Positions 20,677 to 30,360 of a DNA stretch of 64,000 bases are shown here, one piece after another. The position numbers and the translations under genes are program-made. The notes under the pieces are model-generated. The model was not told the origin of the DNA and did no database searches. It saw only the letters and a program-made list of their open reading frames with translations. Positions within the stretch are counted from its first letter, which is position 1. Each line of letters opens with the position of its first letter. Source of the stretch: Pseudomonas fluorescens (GTDB lineage: Bacteria; Pseudomonadota; Gammaproteobacteria; Pseudomonadales; Pseudomonadaceae); NCBI RefSeq assembly GCF_902497855.1, contig NZ_CABVHU010000024.1:1-64000 (forward strand), given 5' to 3'.

Positions 20677-21279
20677 ATGCAATTAAATGTAAATGACGCT
20701 CAAGCGATCGAAGTTTCCGAACTGACATTTGGCGGCGAATTCAACGAGACGCTGGTTCACCAAGCAGTCGTGGCCTACATGGCCGGCGGCCGTCAGGGTT
20801 CCAAGCAGCAAAAGACCCGTTCCGACGTTCGTGGTGGCGGTAAGCGCCCATGGCGTCAGAAAGGTACTGGCCGTGCTCGTGCCGGTACTATCCGTAGCCC
20901 AATCTGGCGTGGCGGCGGTACCACTTTCGCAGCTCGTCCTCAGGATCACACCCAGAAGCTGAACAAGAAGATGTATCGCGCAGCAATGCGTTCCATCCTT
21001 GCTGAGCTGGTGCGTACTGATCGTCTGGTTGTGGTTCAGGACTTCGCTGTTGATGCACCGAAGACCAAAGATCTGCTGAACAAACTGACCGGCATGGGCC
21101 TGACTGACGTCTTGATCGTGTCTGAAGTGGTTGATCAGAACCTGTACCTGGCTGCTCGCAACCTGCCACACGTTGATGTACGTGACGTGCAAGGTTCCGA
21201 TCCAGTTAGTCTGATCGCATACGACAAGGTGTTGATCACCGTGTCGGCCGTGAAGAAATTCGAGGAGCTGCTGGGATGA
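20677..21279 (+). CDS. rplD: 50S ribosomal protein L4
   Basis: 200 aa. Lines the exit tunnel; in E. coli it also represses the S10 operon. The tunnel loop [20 protein letters not shown] is intact. It overlaps rplW by four bases (ATGA). Confidence 0.98.
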
Positions 21280-21575
21280 ACCAGGAACGCGTATTTAAAG
21301 TTCTGCTTGGCCCGCACGTTTCCGAGAAGGCTACGGTTCTGGCTGACAAGAAAGGCCAGTTCGTTTTCAAGGTTGCAACTGACGCAACCAAGCTGGAAAT
21401 CAAGAAGGCCGTCGAAAGCCTGTTCAGCGTGAAAGTAGAGCGTGTTACTACCCTGAACGTTCTGGGTAAGAGCAAGCGCACTGCTCGCGGTCTGGGCAAG
21501 CGTAATGACTGGAAGAAGGCAGTTATCTCCCTTCAGCCAGGCCAAGATCTCGATTTCAGCAGCAGTGCTGAGTAA
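21276..21575 (+). CDS. rplW: 50S ribosomal protein L23
   Basis: 99 aa. Sits at the tunnel exit and docks trigger factor and SRP. It begins [20 protein letters not shown]. Coupled to rplD by the ATGA overlap. Confidence 0.98.
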
Positions 21576-21589
21576 GGAAGGGGTGCATC

Positions 21590-22414
21590 ATGGCAATCGT
21601 TAAATGCAAACCGACTTCCCCTGGCCGCCGTTTTGTGGTCAAGGTGGTCAACCAGGAGCTGCATAAAGGCGCTCCTCACGCACCGCTGCTCGAGAAAAAA
21701 TCGAAGACTGGTGGTCGTAACAACAATGGTCGCATTACCACTCGTCACATCGGTGGTGGCCATAAGCAGCATTATCGTCTGGTCGATTTCCGTCGTAACG
21801 ACAAAGATGGCATCTCTGCCACTGTCGAGCGTATCGAATACGATCCAAACCGTACTGCTCACATCGCTCTGCTGCTGTACGCAGATGGCGAGCGTCGCTA
21901 CATCATCGCGCCTAAAGGCGTGAGTGCTGGCGACCAGCTGATCGCAGGTGCTCTGGCACCGATCAAGCCGGGCAACGCTCTGCAACTGCGTAACATTCCA
22001 GTTGGTAGCACCGTACACGGCATCGAATTGAAGCCAGGTAAAGGCGCACAGATCGCTCGTTCCGCTGGTGCTTCGGCTCAGCTGATCGCTCGTGAAGGTG
22101 TCTACGTGACCCTGCGTCTGCGTTCTGGTGAGATGCGTAAAGTGCTGGCTGAATGCCGCGCGACCCTGGGTGAAGTCTCGAACTCCGAGCACAGCCTGCG
22201 TTCGCTGGGTAAAGCTGGTGCCAAACGCTGGCGTGGCGTTCGCCCAACCGTTCGTGGTGTTGCCATGAACCCGGTTGACCACCCACATGGTGGTGGTGAA
22301 GGTCGTACCTCTGGTGGTCGTCATCCGGTATCGCCATGGGGCTTCCCGACTAAGGGCGCGAAGACTCGTGGTAATAAGCGTACCGACAAAATGATCGTCC
22401 GTCGTCGCAAGTAA
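21590..22414 (+). CDS. rplB: 50S ribosomal protein L2
   Basis: 274 aa. Needed for subunit joining and peptidyl transfer. The conserved C-terminal loop NPVDHPHGGGEGRTSGGRHP carries the essential His. It lies 14 bp after rplW. Confidence 0.98.
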   Translation: MAIVKCKPTSPGRRFVVKVVNQELHKGAPHAPLLEKKSKTGGRNNNGRITTRHIGGGHKQHYRLVDFRRNDKDGISATVERIEYDPNRTAHIALLLYADGERRYIIAPKGVSAGDQLIAGALAPIKPGNALQLRNIPVGSTVHGIELKPGKGAQIARSAGASAQLIAREGVYVTLRLRSGEMRKVLAECRATLGEVSNSEHSLRSLGKAGAKRWRGVRPTVRGVAMNPVDHPHGGGEGRTSGGRHPVSPWGFPTKGAKTRGNKRTDKMIVRRRK

Positions 22415-22430
22415 ATAGAGGGATACGACA

Positions 22431-22706
22431 GTGCCACGTTCTCTGAAAAAAGGTCCTTTTATTGATCTTCACCTACTGAAGAAGATCGAAGTGGCGGCGG
22501 AAAAGAACGATCGCAAACCAGTGAAAACCTGGTCGCGTCGTTCGATGATCCTGCCACAAATGGTCGGTTTGACCATTGCAGTGCATAACGGTCGTCAACA
22601 TGTTCCAGTTCTCGTGAACGAAGACATGGTCGGCCACAAACTGGGCGAGTTTGCCGGTACCCGCACATATCGTGGGCACGTGGCAGACAAGAAAGCCAAG
22701 CGTTAA
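22431..22706 (+). CDS. rpsS: 30S ribosomal protein S19
   Basis: 91 aa, GTG start. Head protein near the A site; binds S13. It begins MPRSLKKGPFIDLHLLKKIE and ends with the basic tail GHVADKKAKR. Confidence 0.98.
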   Translation: MPRSLKKGPFIDLHLLKKIEVAAEKNDRKPVKTWSRRSMILPQMVGLTIAVHNGRQHVPVLVNEDMVGHKLGEFAGTRTYRGHVADKKAKR

Positions 22707-22719
22707 GGGGTAAGGAACG

Positions 22720-23052
22720 ATGGAAGTAGCCGCTAAGTTGTCGGGCGCTCGAATCTCCGCCCAGAAAGCCCGCTTGGTCGCCGACCAGATCCGCGGGAAG
22801 AAGGTGGGCGAAGCGCTCAACCTGTTGGCTTTCAGCAGTAAGAAAGCCGCCGAGATCATGAAGAAAGTGCTGGAGTCGGCCGTAGCCAACGCCGAGCATA
22901 ACGAAGGCGCAGACGTTGATGACCTTAAAGTCAGCACCGTTTTCGTCAACGAAGGGCGTTCGCTGAAGCGAATCATGCCACGTGCCAAAGGCCGTGCTGA
23001 TCGCATCGTCAAGCGGTCTTGCCATATCACTGTCAAGGTTGCTGACAAGTAA
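22720..23052 (+). CDS. rplV: 50S ribosomal protein L22
   Basis: 110 aa. Its long beta hairpin lines the exit tunnel (macrolide region). The motif RAKGRADRI near the C-terminus is the family signature. Confidence 0.98.
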
Positions 23053-23065
23053 CGGAGTCGAAGAG

Positions 23066-23752
23066 ATGGGTCAGAAAGTACATCCCATTGGCATTCGCCT
23101 GGGAATCGTCAAGGAGCACACCTCCGTCTGGTACGCAGACGGTCGGACTTATGCGGACTATTTGTTCGCTGATCTGAAGGTGCGTGAGTATCTCCAAGAC
23201 AAACTAAAAAGCGCGTCCGTAAGCCGTATCGATATCCATCGTCCGGCTCAAACTGCACGTATCACCATCCACACCGCTCGTCCAGGTATCGTTATCGGGA
23301 AGAAAGGTGAAGATGTTGAGAAACTGCGTCAGGACCTGACCAAGCAAATGGGTGTGCCTGTGCACATCAATATCGAAGAAATCCGCAAGCCGGAACTCGA
23401 CGGTATGTTGGTTGCGCAGAGCGTAGCTCAGCAGCTGGAGCGTCGCGTAATGTTCCGTCGCGCTATGAAGCGCGCTGTACAGAACGCCATGCGCATTGGT
23501 GCCAAAGGCATCAAAATCCAAGTGAGCGGTCGTCTCGGCGGTGCTGAAATCGCACGTACTGAATGGTATCGCGAAGGTCGTGTGCCACTGCACACCCTGC
23601 GTGCCGACATCGACTATGCCAACTACGAAGCTCACACCACTTATGGTGTGATCGGTGTAAAGGTTTGGATCTTCAAAGGCGAAGTAATTGGTGGTCGCCA
23701 AGAAGAACTGAAACCACAAGCACCAGCGCCTCGTAAAAAAGCTGCTAAGTAA
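23066..23752 (+). CDS. rpsC: 30S ribosomal protein S3
   Basis: 228 aa. KH-domain protein at the mRNA entry site; [15 protein letters not shown] is the KH GxxG loop. I use ATG 23066 ([14 protein letters not shown]), which follows GGAG; an upstream in-frame start at 22982 lies inside rplV and adds unrelated residues. Confidence 0.98.
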
Positions 23753-23764
23753 GGGGTACGCCAA

Positions 23765-24178
23765 ATGTTGCAACCAAAGCGTACGAAGTTCCGCAAGCAG
23801 ATGACTGGCCACAACCGTGGCTTGGCTCAGCGCGGTAGCAAAGTCAGCTTCGGCGAGTATGCGCTGAAGTCTGTAGCTCGTGGTCGTCTCACCGCTCGTC
23901 AGATCGAGTCAGCGCGTCGTGCACTGACCCGTCACGTTAAACGTGGCGGCAAGATCTGGATCCGTGTATTCCCGGACAAGCCTATTTCCAAAAAGCCCCT
24001 CGAAGTTCGGATGGGTAAAGGTAAGGGTAGTGTCGAGTACTGGGTTGCCCAGATTCAGCCAGGCAAAGTCCTGTATGAAATCGAGGGTGTTTCTGAAGAG
24101 CTGGCGCGTGAGGCTTTTGCCCTGGCTGCTGCAAAGCTGCCGCTCGCCACCGCTTTTGTTAAACGGACGGTGATGTGA
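23765..24178 (+). CDS. rplP: 50S ribosomal protein L16
   Basis: 137 aa. Positions A-site tRNA. It begins MLQPKRTKFRKQMTGHNRG and contains KGKGSVEYWVA. The stop TGA overlaps the rpmC start by one base. Confidence 0.98.
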   Translation: MLQPKRTKFRKQMTGHNRGLAQRGSKVSFGEYALKSVARGRLTARQIESARRALTRHVKRGGKIWIRVFPDKPISKKPLEVRMGKGKGSVEYWVAQIQPGKVLYEIEGVSEELAREAFALAAAKLPLATAFVKRTVM

Positions 24179-24369
24179 TGAAAGCGAACGAACTTCGTGA
24201 AAAAGACGCGCCGCAGCTTAACGAGCAACTGCTCGGCCTGCTGCGCGACCAGTTCAATCTGCGCATGCAGAAAGCAACTGGCCAGTTGGGGCAGTCTCAC
24301 CTGCTCCGGCAAGTTAAGCGTGACATCGCTCGCGTGAAGACTGTGCTCAAACAGCAGGCAGGTAAGTAA
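24178..24369 (+). CDS. rpmC: 50S ribosomal protein L29
   Basis: 63 aa two-helix protein at the tunnel exit beside L23. It begins MKANELREKDAPQLNE. ATG 24178 is chosen over the adjacent GTG at 24175, which lies inside rplP and would add one Met. Confidence 0.97.
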   Translation: MKANELREKDAPQLNEQLLGLLRDQFNLRMQKATGQLGQSHLLRQVKRDIARVKTVLKQQAGK

Positions 24370-24371
24370 TC

Positions 24372-24638
24372 ATGGCTGAAGCCGAAAAAACCGTCCGTAC
24401 GCTGACTGGCCGTGTTGTCAGCGACAAAATGGACAAGACCATCACCGTTCTGATCGAGCGTCGCGTAAAGCACCCGATCTACGGTAAATACGTTAAGCGT
24501 TCGACTAAGCTGCACGCGCACGACGAAACCAATCAGTGCCACATCGGCGACAAAGTCACTATTCGTGAAACTCGTCCTTTGGCCAAGACCAAGTCTTGGG
24601 CGCTGGTTGATGTTCTCGAACGCGCTGTGGAAGTCTAA
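24372..24638 (+). CDS. rpsQ: 30S ribosomal protein S17
   Basis: 88 aa OB-fold protein of the 16S 5' domain. It contains GRVVSDKMDKTITVLIERRV. Last gene of the classical S10 operon; rplN follows after 23 bp with no visible terminator. Confidence 0.98.
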   Translation: MAEAEKTVRTLTGRVVSDKMDKTITVLIERRVKHPIYGKYVKRSTKLHAHDETNQCHIGDKVTIRETRPLAKTKSWALVDVLERAVEV

Positions 24639-24661
24639 GGACTAGGGGTCGGAGAAATTAT

Positions 24662-25030
24662 ATGATTCAGACTCAATCCATGCTCGATGTGGCCGATAAC
24701 AGCGGCGCACGCCGCGTTATGTGCATCAAGGTGCTGGGTGGCTCCCATCGTCGTTACGCTGGTATCGGTGACATCATCAAAGTTACCGTGAAGGAAGCAA
24801 TTCCTCGCGGTAAAGTGAAAAAAGGCCAAGTGATGACTGCTGTTGTAGTCCGCACTCGTCACGGCGTACGTCGTGCTGATGGCTCCATTATCCGCTTTGA
24901 TGGCAACGCTGCTGTTCTTCTGAACAACAAGCAAGAGCCGATCGGCACCCGTATCTTTGGGCCAGTGACCCGTGAACTTCGTACTGAGAAGTTCATGAAG
25001 ATCGTCTCGCTCGCCCCAGAAGTGCTGTAA
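24662..25030 (+). CDS. rplN: 50S ribosomal protein L14
   Basis: 122 aa. Interface protein that forms bridges to 16S rRNA and is the docking site of RsfS. It begins MIQTQSMLDVADNSGARRVM. First gene of the spc group, apparently transcribed from upstream. Confidence 0.98.
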   Translation: MIQTQSMLDVADNSGARRVMCIKVLGGSHRRYAGIGDIIKVTVKEAIPRGKVKKGQVMTAVVVRTRHGVRRADGSIIRFDGNAAVLLNNKQEPIGTRIFGPVTRELRTEKFMKIVSLAPEVL

Positions 25031-25041
25031 GGAGATCCGAC

Positions 25042-25356
25042 ATGCAAAAGATTCGTCGTGACGACGAGATCATCGTGATCGCCGGCAAAGACAAAGGTAA
25101 GCGCGGTAAGGTGCTTAAGGTTCTCGCTAACAACCGTCTGGTTATTGGCGGTCTGAACCTGGTAAAGCGTCATACCAAGCCTAACCCGATGTCGGGCGTG
25201 CAAGGCGGTATCGTCGAAAAAGAAGCTCCACTGGATGCTTCTAACGTCGCCATTTTCAACGGCGAAACCAACAAGGCTGATCGCGTTGGTTTCAAGGTAG
25301 AAGACGGCAAGAAAATTCGTGTCTTCAAGTCGACCCAAAAAGCGGTTGATGCTTGA
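25042..25356 (+). CDS. rplX: 50S ribosomal protein L24
   Basis: 104 aa assembly initiator. The KOW motif IRRDDEIIVIAGKDKGKRGK lies at the N-terminus. Confidence 0.98.
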   Translation: MQKIRRDDEIIVIAGKDKGKRGKVLKVLANNRLVIGGLNLVKRHTKPNPMSGVQGGIVEKEAPLDASNVAIFNGETNKADRVGFKVEDGKKIRVFKSTQKAVDA

Positions 25357-25378
25357 ACACTGCTAGGTAGATGAGACC

Positions 25379-25918
25379 ATGGCACGACTAAAAGAGATTT
25401 ACTGGAAGGAAATCGCACCGAAACTTAAGGAAGAACTTAAGCTTTCGAACGTGATGGAAGTTCCACGCGTTACAAAAATCACCCTGAACATGGGTCTGGG
25501 CGAAGCAGTCGGTGACAAAAAAGTCATCGAGCACGCTGTTGCCGACCTGGAAAAGATCACCGGTCAGAAAGTCGTTGTGACTTACGCTCGGAAATCCATC
25601 GCTGGCTTTAAAGTCCGTGAAGGTTGGCCGATCGGCGTCAAAGTGACCCTGCGCCGTGAGCGTATGTACGAATTCCTGGATCGTCTGCTGTCGATCTCCC
25701 TGCCTCGGGTTCGCGACTTCCGCGGCCTGAATGCCAAGTCCTTCGATGGTCGTGGTAACTACAGCATGGGCGTTAAAGAGCAGATCATCTTCCCGGAAAT
25801 CGACTACGACAAGATCGATGCTCTCCGCGGTCTGGACATTACCCTGACCACCACTGCCAAGAACGATGATGAAGGTCGCGCCCTGTTGCGTGCTTTCAAA
25901 TTCCCGTTCCGCAACTGA
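25379..25918 (+). CDS. rplE: 50S ribosomal protein L5
   Basis: 179 aa. Binds 5S rRNA and P-site tRNA. It contains FDGRGNYSMGVKEQIIFPEI. In E. coli S8 represses the operon at the rplX-rplE junction; the Pseudomonas spacer here is only 22 bp. Confidence 0.98.
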   Translation: MARLKEIYWKEIAPKLKEELKLSNVMEVPRVTKITLNMGLGEAVGDKKVIEHAVADLEKITGQKVVVTYARKSIAGFKVREGWPIGVKVTLRRERMYEFLDRLLSISLPRVRDFRGLNAKSFDGRGNYSMGVKEQIIFPEIDYDKIDALRGLDITLTTTAKNDDEGRALLRAFKFPFRN

Positions 25919-25931
25919 TTGGAGTAGGAAA

Positions 25932-26237
25932 ATGGCCAAGATGAGCATGAAAAACCGCGAGCTGAAGCGTCAGCTCACGGTTGCCAAGTACGCCAAGAAG
26001 CGTGCAGCACTGAAAGCTATCATCGTTGATTTGAACGCAAGTCCAGAAGCACGTTGGGAAGCTACAGTCGCTCTGCAGAAGCAGCCACGTGACGCAAGCG
26101 CTTCGCGCATGCGTAACCGCTGCCGCCTGACCGGTCGTCCACACGGCGTTTACCGCAAGTTCGGCCTTGGCCGTAACAAGCTGCGTGAAGCTGCAATGCG
26201 TGGTGACGTACCTGGTCTGGTTAAAGCCAGCTGGTAA
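25932..26237 (+). CDS. rpsN: 30S ribosomal protein S14
   Basis: 101 aa, zinc-free long form: no CxxC pair, with NRCRLTGRPHGVYRKFGLGR as signature. I use ATG 25932 (MAKMSMKNRELKRQ) preceded by GGAG; the longer frame begins inside rplE. A hairpin and a new promoter follow, so this gene ends the first part of the spc operon. Confidence 0.97.
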   Translation: MAKMSMKNRELKRQLTVAKYAKKRAALKAIIVDLNASPEARWEATVALQKQPRDASASRMRNRCRLTGRPHGVYRKFGLGRNKLREAAMRGDVPGLVKASW

Positions 26238-26297
26238 GCACTGTCAAAGTCTCGGTGGTTGGAATCGCAAGATCCTGACCACCGGTGACCTTGAACT

Positions 26298-26327
26298 TGA
26301 ATCAAGCCCCTTTTGGGGCTTGATTCA
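26298..26327 (+). terminator. Hairpin terminator between rpsN and rpsH
   Basis: A perfect 13-bp stem TGAATCAAGCCCC / GGGGCTTGATTCA closes on TTTT. The T-run after it is short (TTTG), so termination may be partial. The right arm also contains the -35 box of the rpsH promoter. Confidence 0.8.
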
Positions 26328-26348
26328 TTTGTGGGGTGTGTCTAGAAT
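26320..26348 (+). promoter_or_regulatory. Promoter of rpsH and the distal spc genes
   Basis: TTGATT (26320-26325), a 17-bp spacer and TAGAAT (26343-26348), then ACCCGGCTCGCC. It splits the spc operon after rpsN and leaves a leader of about 90 bases before rpsH, which could house an S8-responsive site. Confidence 0.8.
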
Positions 26349-26447
26349 ACCCGGCTCGCCTGAGCCCGTGCTTTTTTCGCATGGATGTACTCGGCGACAC
26401 GTAGTAGCCGCAAGGCTAATTTTTTGTGTATTAGGAGCGTCTAGCCC

Positions 26448-26840
26448 ATGAGTATGCAGGACCCGTTAGCGGACATGCTAACTCGAATCCGTAATGCCCA
26501 GATGGCTGAAAAGTCCGTCGTAAGCATGCCATCTTCTACTTTGAAGGTAGCTGTTGCCAAAGTCCTGAAGGACGAAGGTTACATTGCGGGTTATCAGATC
26601 AGCAGCGAAATCAAGCCACTGCTGTCTATCGAGCTGAAATATTTCGAAGGCCGTCCGGTCATCGAAGAAGTGAAGCGCGTTAGCCGTCCAGGCCTGCGTC
26701 AGTACAAGTCCGTCGATGATCTGCCGAAAGTTCGTGGCGGTCTCGGTGTGTCTATCGTCTCCACCAACAAAGGTGTGATGACGGATCGTGCTGCGCGCGC
26801 TGCCGGTGTCGGCGGCGAAGTTCTTTGCACTGTGTTCTAA
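26448..26840 (+). CDS. rpsH: 30S ribosomal protein S8
   Basis: 130 aa. Central-domain 16S binder and, in E. coli, translational repressor of the spc operon. It begins MSMQDPLADMLTRIRNAQ and ends AAGVGGEVLCTVF. Here it is the first gene after an internal terminator/promoter. Confidence 0.98.
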   Translation: MSMQDPLADMLTRIRNAQMAEKSVVSMPSSTLKVAVAKVLKDEGYIAGYQISSEIKPLLSIELKYFEGRPVIEEVKRVSRPGLRQYKSVDDLPKVRGGLGVSIVSTNKGVMTDRAARAAGVGGEVLCTVF

Positions 26841-26852
26841 GGGGGGATAAGC

Positions 26853-27386
26853 ATGTCACGCGTCGCTAAGAACCCCGTTAAGCTGCCAGCCGGTGTCGAA
26901 GTCAAATTCGCAGGCCAACAGCTTTCGGTGAAGGGTGCCAAGGGCACTCTCGAACTGAACATCCATTCGTCCGTTGAGATCGTTGAAGAAGCCGGTGAGC
27001 TGCGTTTCGCTGCTCGCAATGGCGATCAACAGACTCGCGCAATGGCTGGTACCACTCGTGCGTTGGTAAACAACATGGTCCAAGGCGTAAGCCAAGGCTT
27101 CGAGCGCAAGCTCCAGCTGGTCGGTGTTGGTTACAAAGCGCAAGCAAAAGGCACAGTGCTGAACCTGGCTCTTGGCTTCTCGCACCCAGTGGATTATGAA
27201 CTGCCGGAAGGCATCACCGCTGAGACTCCTAGCCAGACCGATATCCTGATCAAGGGCATCGATAAGCAGCTGGTAGGTCAAGTGGCCGCCGAGATCCGCG
27301 ACTTCCGTCCACCAGAGCCGTACAAAGGCAAAGGTGTGCGCTACGCGGACGAAGTCGTCCGTCGTAAAGAAGCCAAGAAGAAGTAG
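26853..27386 (+). CDS. rplF: 50S ribosomal protein L6
   Basis: 177 aa. Binds near the sarcin-ricin loop. It contains the C-terminal signature PEPYKGKGVRYADEVVRRKE. Twelve bases after rpsH. Confidence 0.98.
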   Translation: MSRVAKNPVKLPAGVEVKFAGQQLSVKGAKGTLELNIHSSVEIVEEAGELRFAARNGDQQTRAMAGTTRALVNNMVQGVSQGFERKLQLVGVGYKAQAKGTVLNLALGFSHPVDYELPEGITAETPSQTDILIKGIDKQLVGQVAAEIRDFRPPEPYKGKGVRYADEVVRRKEAKKK

Positions 27387-27396
27387 GGCATAGCAA

Positions 27397-27747
27397 ATGA
27401 CCGACAAAAAAGTTACTCGACTGCGTCGCGCTCGCAAAGCACGCCTGAAAATGCACGAACTCGAAGTCGTGCGTCTCTGCGTGTTCCGCTCGTCGCAGCA
27501 CATCTACGCCCAGGTCATTTCGGCCGACGGCAACAAAGTCCTGGCATCTGCCTCGACTTTGGATAAAGAACTGCGTGATGGCGCCACTGGCAACATCGAC
27601 GCGGCCACTAAGGTTGGCCAGCTGGTCGCTACGCGTGCAAAAGCCGCTGGCGTCTCGCAGGTGGCTTTCGACCGCTCTGGCTTCAAGTACCACGGCCGCG
27701 TCAAGGCGCTGGCTGATGCTGCTCGTGAAGCTGGGCTGGAGTTCTAA
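27397..27747 (+). CDS. rplR: 50S ribosomal protein L18
   Basis: 116 aa. 5S rRNA-binding protein. It ends FDRSGFKYHGRVKALADAAR and GLEF, the family tail. Confidence 0.98.
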   Translation: MTDKKVTRLRRARKARLKMHELEVVRLCVFRSSQHIYAQVISADGNKVLASASTLDKELRDGATGNIDAATKVGQLVATRAKAAGVSQVAFDRSGFKYHGRVKALADAAREAGLEF

Positions 27748-27750
27748 GTT

Positions 27751-28251
27751 ATGTCAAATAACGACCAAAAGCGCGACGAAGGCTACATCGAGAAGCTGGT
27801 TCAAGTTAACCGCGTAGCCAAAACCGTTAAAGGCGGCCGTATCTTCACTTTCACCGCGTTGACCGTGGTTGGTGATGGTAAAGGGCGTGTTGGCTTCGGC
27901 CGTGGCAAGTCACGTGAAGTGCCTGCTGCGATCCAGAAGGCAATGGAAGCTGCTCGCCGCAACATGATCCAAGTTGATCTGAACGGCACCACGCTGCAGT
28001 ACGCAATGAAGTCCGGTCACGGCGCTTCGAAGGTGTACATGCAGCCTGCTTCTGAAGGTACCGGTATCATCGCTGGCGGCGCTATGCGTGCTGTCCTCGA
28101 GGTTGCTGGCGTTCAGAACGTTCTGGCCAAGTGCTACGGCTCGACTAACCCGGTAAACGTGGTTCACGCCACTTTCAAAGGTTTGAAGGCCATGCAGTCT
28201 CCTGAATCCATTGCCGCCAAGCGTGGCAAAAGCGTCAAGGAGATCTTCTGA
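27751..28251 (+). CDS. rpsE: 30S ribosomal protein S5
   Basis: 166 aa. Decoding fidelity and mRNA helicase site. The spectinomycin loop region RVAKTVKGGRIFTFTALTVV is normal. Two bases separate its stop from the rpmD start context. Confidence 0.98.
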   Translation: MSNNDQKRDEGYIEKLVQVNRVAKTVKGGRIFTFTALTVVGDGKGRVGFGRGKSREVPAAIQKAMEAARRNMIQVDLNGTTLQYAMKSGHGASKVYMQPASEGTGIIAGGAMRAVLEVAGVQNVLAKCYGSTNPVNVVHATFKGLKAMQSPESIAAKRGKSVKEIF

Positions 28252-28253
28252 TC

Positions 28254-28430
28254 ATGGCTACCGTTAAAGTTACGCTGATCAAAAGCATGACCGGCCGCAT
28301 CCCTAACCACAAACTGTGCGTTAAGGGTCTGGGTCTGCGTCGCATCGGTCACACTGTAGAAGTACTTGATACTCCCGAGAATCGCGGGATGATCAACAAG
28401 GCTTACTACATGCTGCGTGTCGAGGGTTAA
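28254..28430 (+). CDS. rpmD: 50S ribosomal protein L30
   Basis: 58 aa. It begins MATVKVTLIKSMTGRIPNHK and contains GLGLRRIGHTVEVLDTPENR. The ATG follows rpsE by two bases; rplO follows by three. The reading frame was derived directly from the sequence. Confidence 0.97.
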   Translation: MATVKVTLIKSMTGRIPNHKLCVKGLGLRRIGHTVEVLDTPENRGMINKAYYMLRVEG

Positions 28431-28433
28431 TCG

Positions 28434-28871
28434 ATGAAACTCAATGATCTGAGTCCAGCGCCGGGTTCCCGTCGCGAAAAGCATCGTCCGGGCCGTGGTA
28501 TCGGTAGTGGTTTGGGCAAGACCGGTGGCCGTGGCCACAAAGGTCAGTCCTCCCGCTCCGGTGGCACCATTGCTCCAGGCTTTGAAGGCGGTCAACAGCC
28601 GCTGCATCGTCGCCTGCCGAAGTTCGGTTTCGTTTCCCTGAAGGCCATGGACCGCGCAGAAGTGCGTCTGTCCGAGCTGGCTAAAGTGGAAGGCGACATC
28701 GTCTCCGTGCAGTCCCTGAAAGATGCCAACGTGATCAACGTCAACGTACAGCGTGTGAAAATCATGCTGTCCGGCGAAGTTACTCGCGCTGTCACCATCG
28801 GAAAGGGAATCGGCGCCACCAAAGGTGCGCGTGCGGCTATCGAAGCAGCTGGCGGCAAGTTCGAGGAATAA
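28434..28871 (+). CDS. rplO: 50S ribosomal protein L15
   Basis: 145 aa. Late-assembly 23S protein. The Gly/Arg-rich N-terminus (RPGRGIGSGLGKTGGRGHKG) is typical. The stop TAA abuts the ATG of secY. Confidence 0.98.
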   Translation: MKLNDLSPAPGSRREKHRPGRGIGSGLGKTGGRGHKGQSSRSGGTIAPGFEGGQQPLHRRLPKFGFVSLKAMDRAEVRLSELAKVEGDIVSVQSLKDANVINVNVQRVKIMLSGEVTRAVTIGKGIGATKGARAAIEAAGGKFEE

Positions 28872-30200
28872 ATGGCTAAGCAAGGTGCTCTCTCTGCGCT
28901 CGGCAAAGGCGGTATGTCTGAACTCTGGGCTCGTCTGCGTTTTCTGTTCCTGGCGATTATCGTCTACCGAATAGGCGCACACATCCCGGTTCCAGGTATC
29001 AACCCGGACCGACTCGCGGACCTGTTTCGACAGAATGAGGGGACCATTCTTAGCTTGTTCAACATGTTTTCCGGCGGCGCGCTGGAACGGATGAGCATCT
29101 TTGCACTGGGGATCATGCCGTACATTTCGGCATCGATCATCATGCAGCTGATGTCCGCCGTCAGCCCGCAACTGGAGCAGTTGAAGAAGGAAGGTGAAGC
29201 TGGGCGTCGCAAGATCGCCCAGTACACCCGCTACGGCACTGTCGTCCTCGCTCTTGTTCAGGCCATTGGCATGTCCATTGGTCTGGCGGGGCAGGGCGTA
29301 TCGTTCACTGGTGACTTTGGCTTCCATTTCGTCGCGGTATCCACGTTTGTGGCTGGTGCGATGTTCATGATGTGGCTGGGTGAGCAGATTACTGAGCGTG
29401 GTGTTGGCAACGGTATCTCGATGTTGATTTTCGCAGGTATCGTCGCCGGTCTTCCGAGAGCGATCGGGCAGTCTTTCGAGTCTGCGCGTCAGGGTGATAT
29501 CAACATTTTCGCCCTGGTTGCCATCGGTTTGCTGGCAGTAGCGATTATCGGTTTCGTGGTGTTCATTGAGCGTGGTCAGCGTCGTATTGCTGTTCACTAC
29601 GCCAAGCGCCAGCAGGGCCGTAAGGTCTTCGCTGCGCAGACCAGCCACTTGCCGCTGAAGGTGAACATGGCCGGTGTTATTCCGGCCATTTTCGCGAGCA
29701 GCATCTTGCTGTTCCCGGCTTCGTTGGGTACCTGGTTCGGCCAGTCCGAAGGTTTGGGCTGGTTGCAGGACATCTCGCAGTCGATCGCTCCTGGTCAGCC
29801 GTTGAATATTCTGCTGTTTAGTGCAGGGATTATTTTCTTCTGCTTCTTCTATACGGCGTTGATGTTCAATCCGAAAGACGTAGCGGAAAACCTGAAGAAG
29901 TCCGGTGCCTTTATTCCGGGCATCCGTCCAGGCGAGCAGTCGGCGCGCTACATTGATGGCGTTCTGACCCGTTTGACCCTGTTCGGTGCTCTATATATGA
30001 CGGCCGTGTGCCTGTTGCCCCAGTTCCTGGTGGTTGCAGCAAACGTTCCGTTCTACCTTGGCGGGACCTCGTTGCTGATCGTCGTCGTGGTTGTGATGGA
30101 CTTCATGTCCCAAGTACAATCGCACCTCGTTTCGCACCAGTACGAATCCCTGATGAAGAAAGCCAACCTGAAGGGCTACGGCAGCGGCATGTTGCGCTGA
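28872..30200 (+). CDS. secY: Preprotein translocase subunit SecY
   Basis: 442 aa, ten transmembrane helices. Central channel of the Sec translocon, partner of SecE (3081-3449). The conserved start [21 protein letters not shown], the plug region and the cytoplasmic loop [17 protein letters not shown] are present. No gap from rplO, so translation is coupled. Confidence 0.98.
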
Positions 30201-30228
30201 GTACCCCATAAGGTTCGAGGAGTTGGTG

Positions 30229-30345
30229 ATGAAAGTTCGTGCATCGGTGAAAAAGCTGTGCCGCAACTGCAAGATTATTCGCCGCGAAGGTGTTGTTCGA
30301 GTAATTTGCAGCGCGGAACCGCGTCACAAACAGCGCCAAGGCTGA
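30229..30345 (+). CDS. rpmJ: 50S ribosomal protein L36
   Basis: 38 aa. [20 protein letters not shown] is the family start. C11, C14, C27 and H32/H33 form the zinc site, so this is the zinc-containing (C+) form. A terminator follows and closes the spc group. Read directly from the sequence because it is so short. Confidence 0.96.
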
Positions 30346-30360
30346 GTGTGATCCGCTTGA

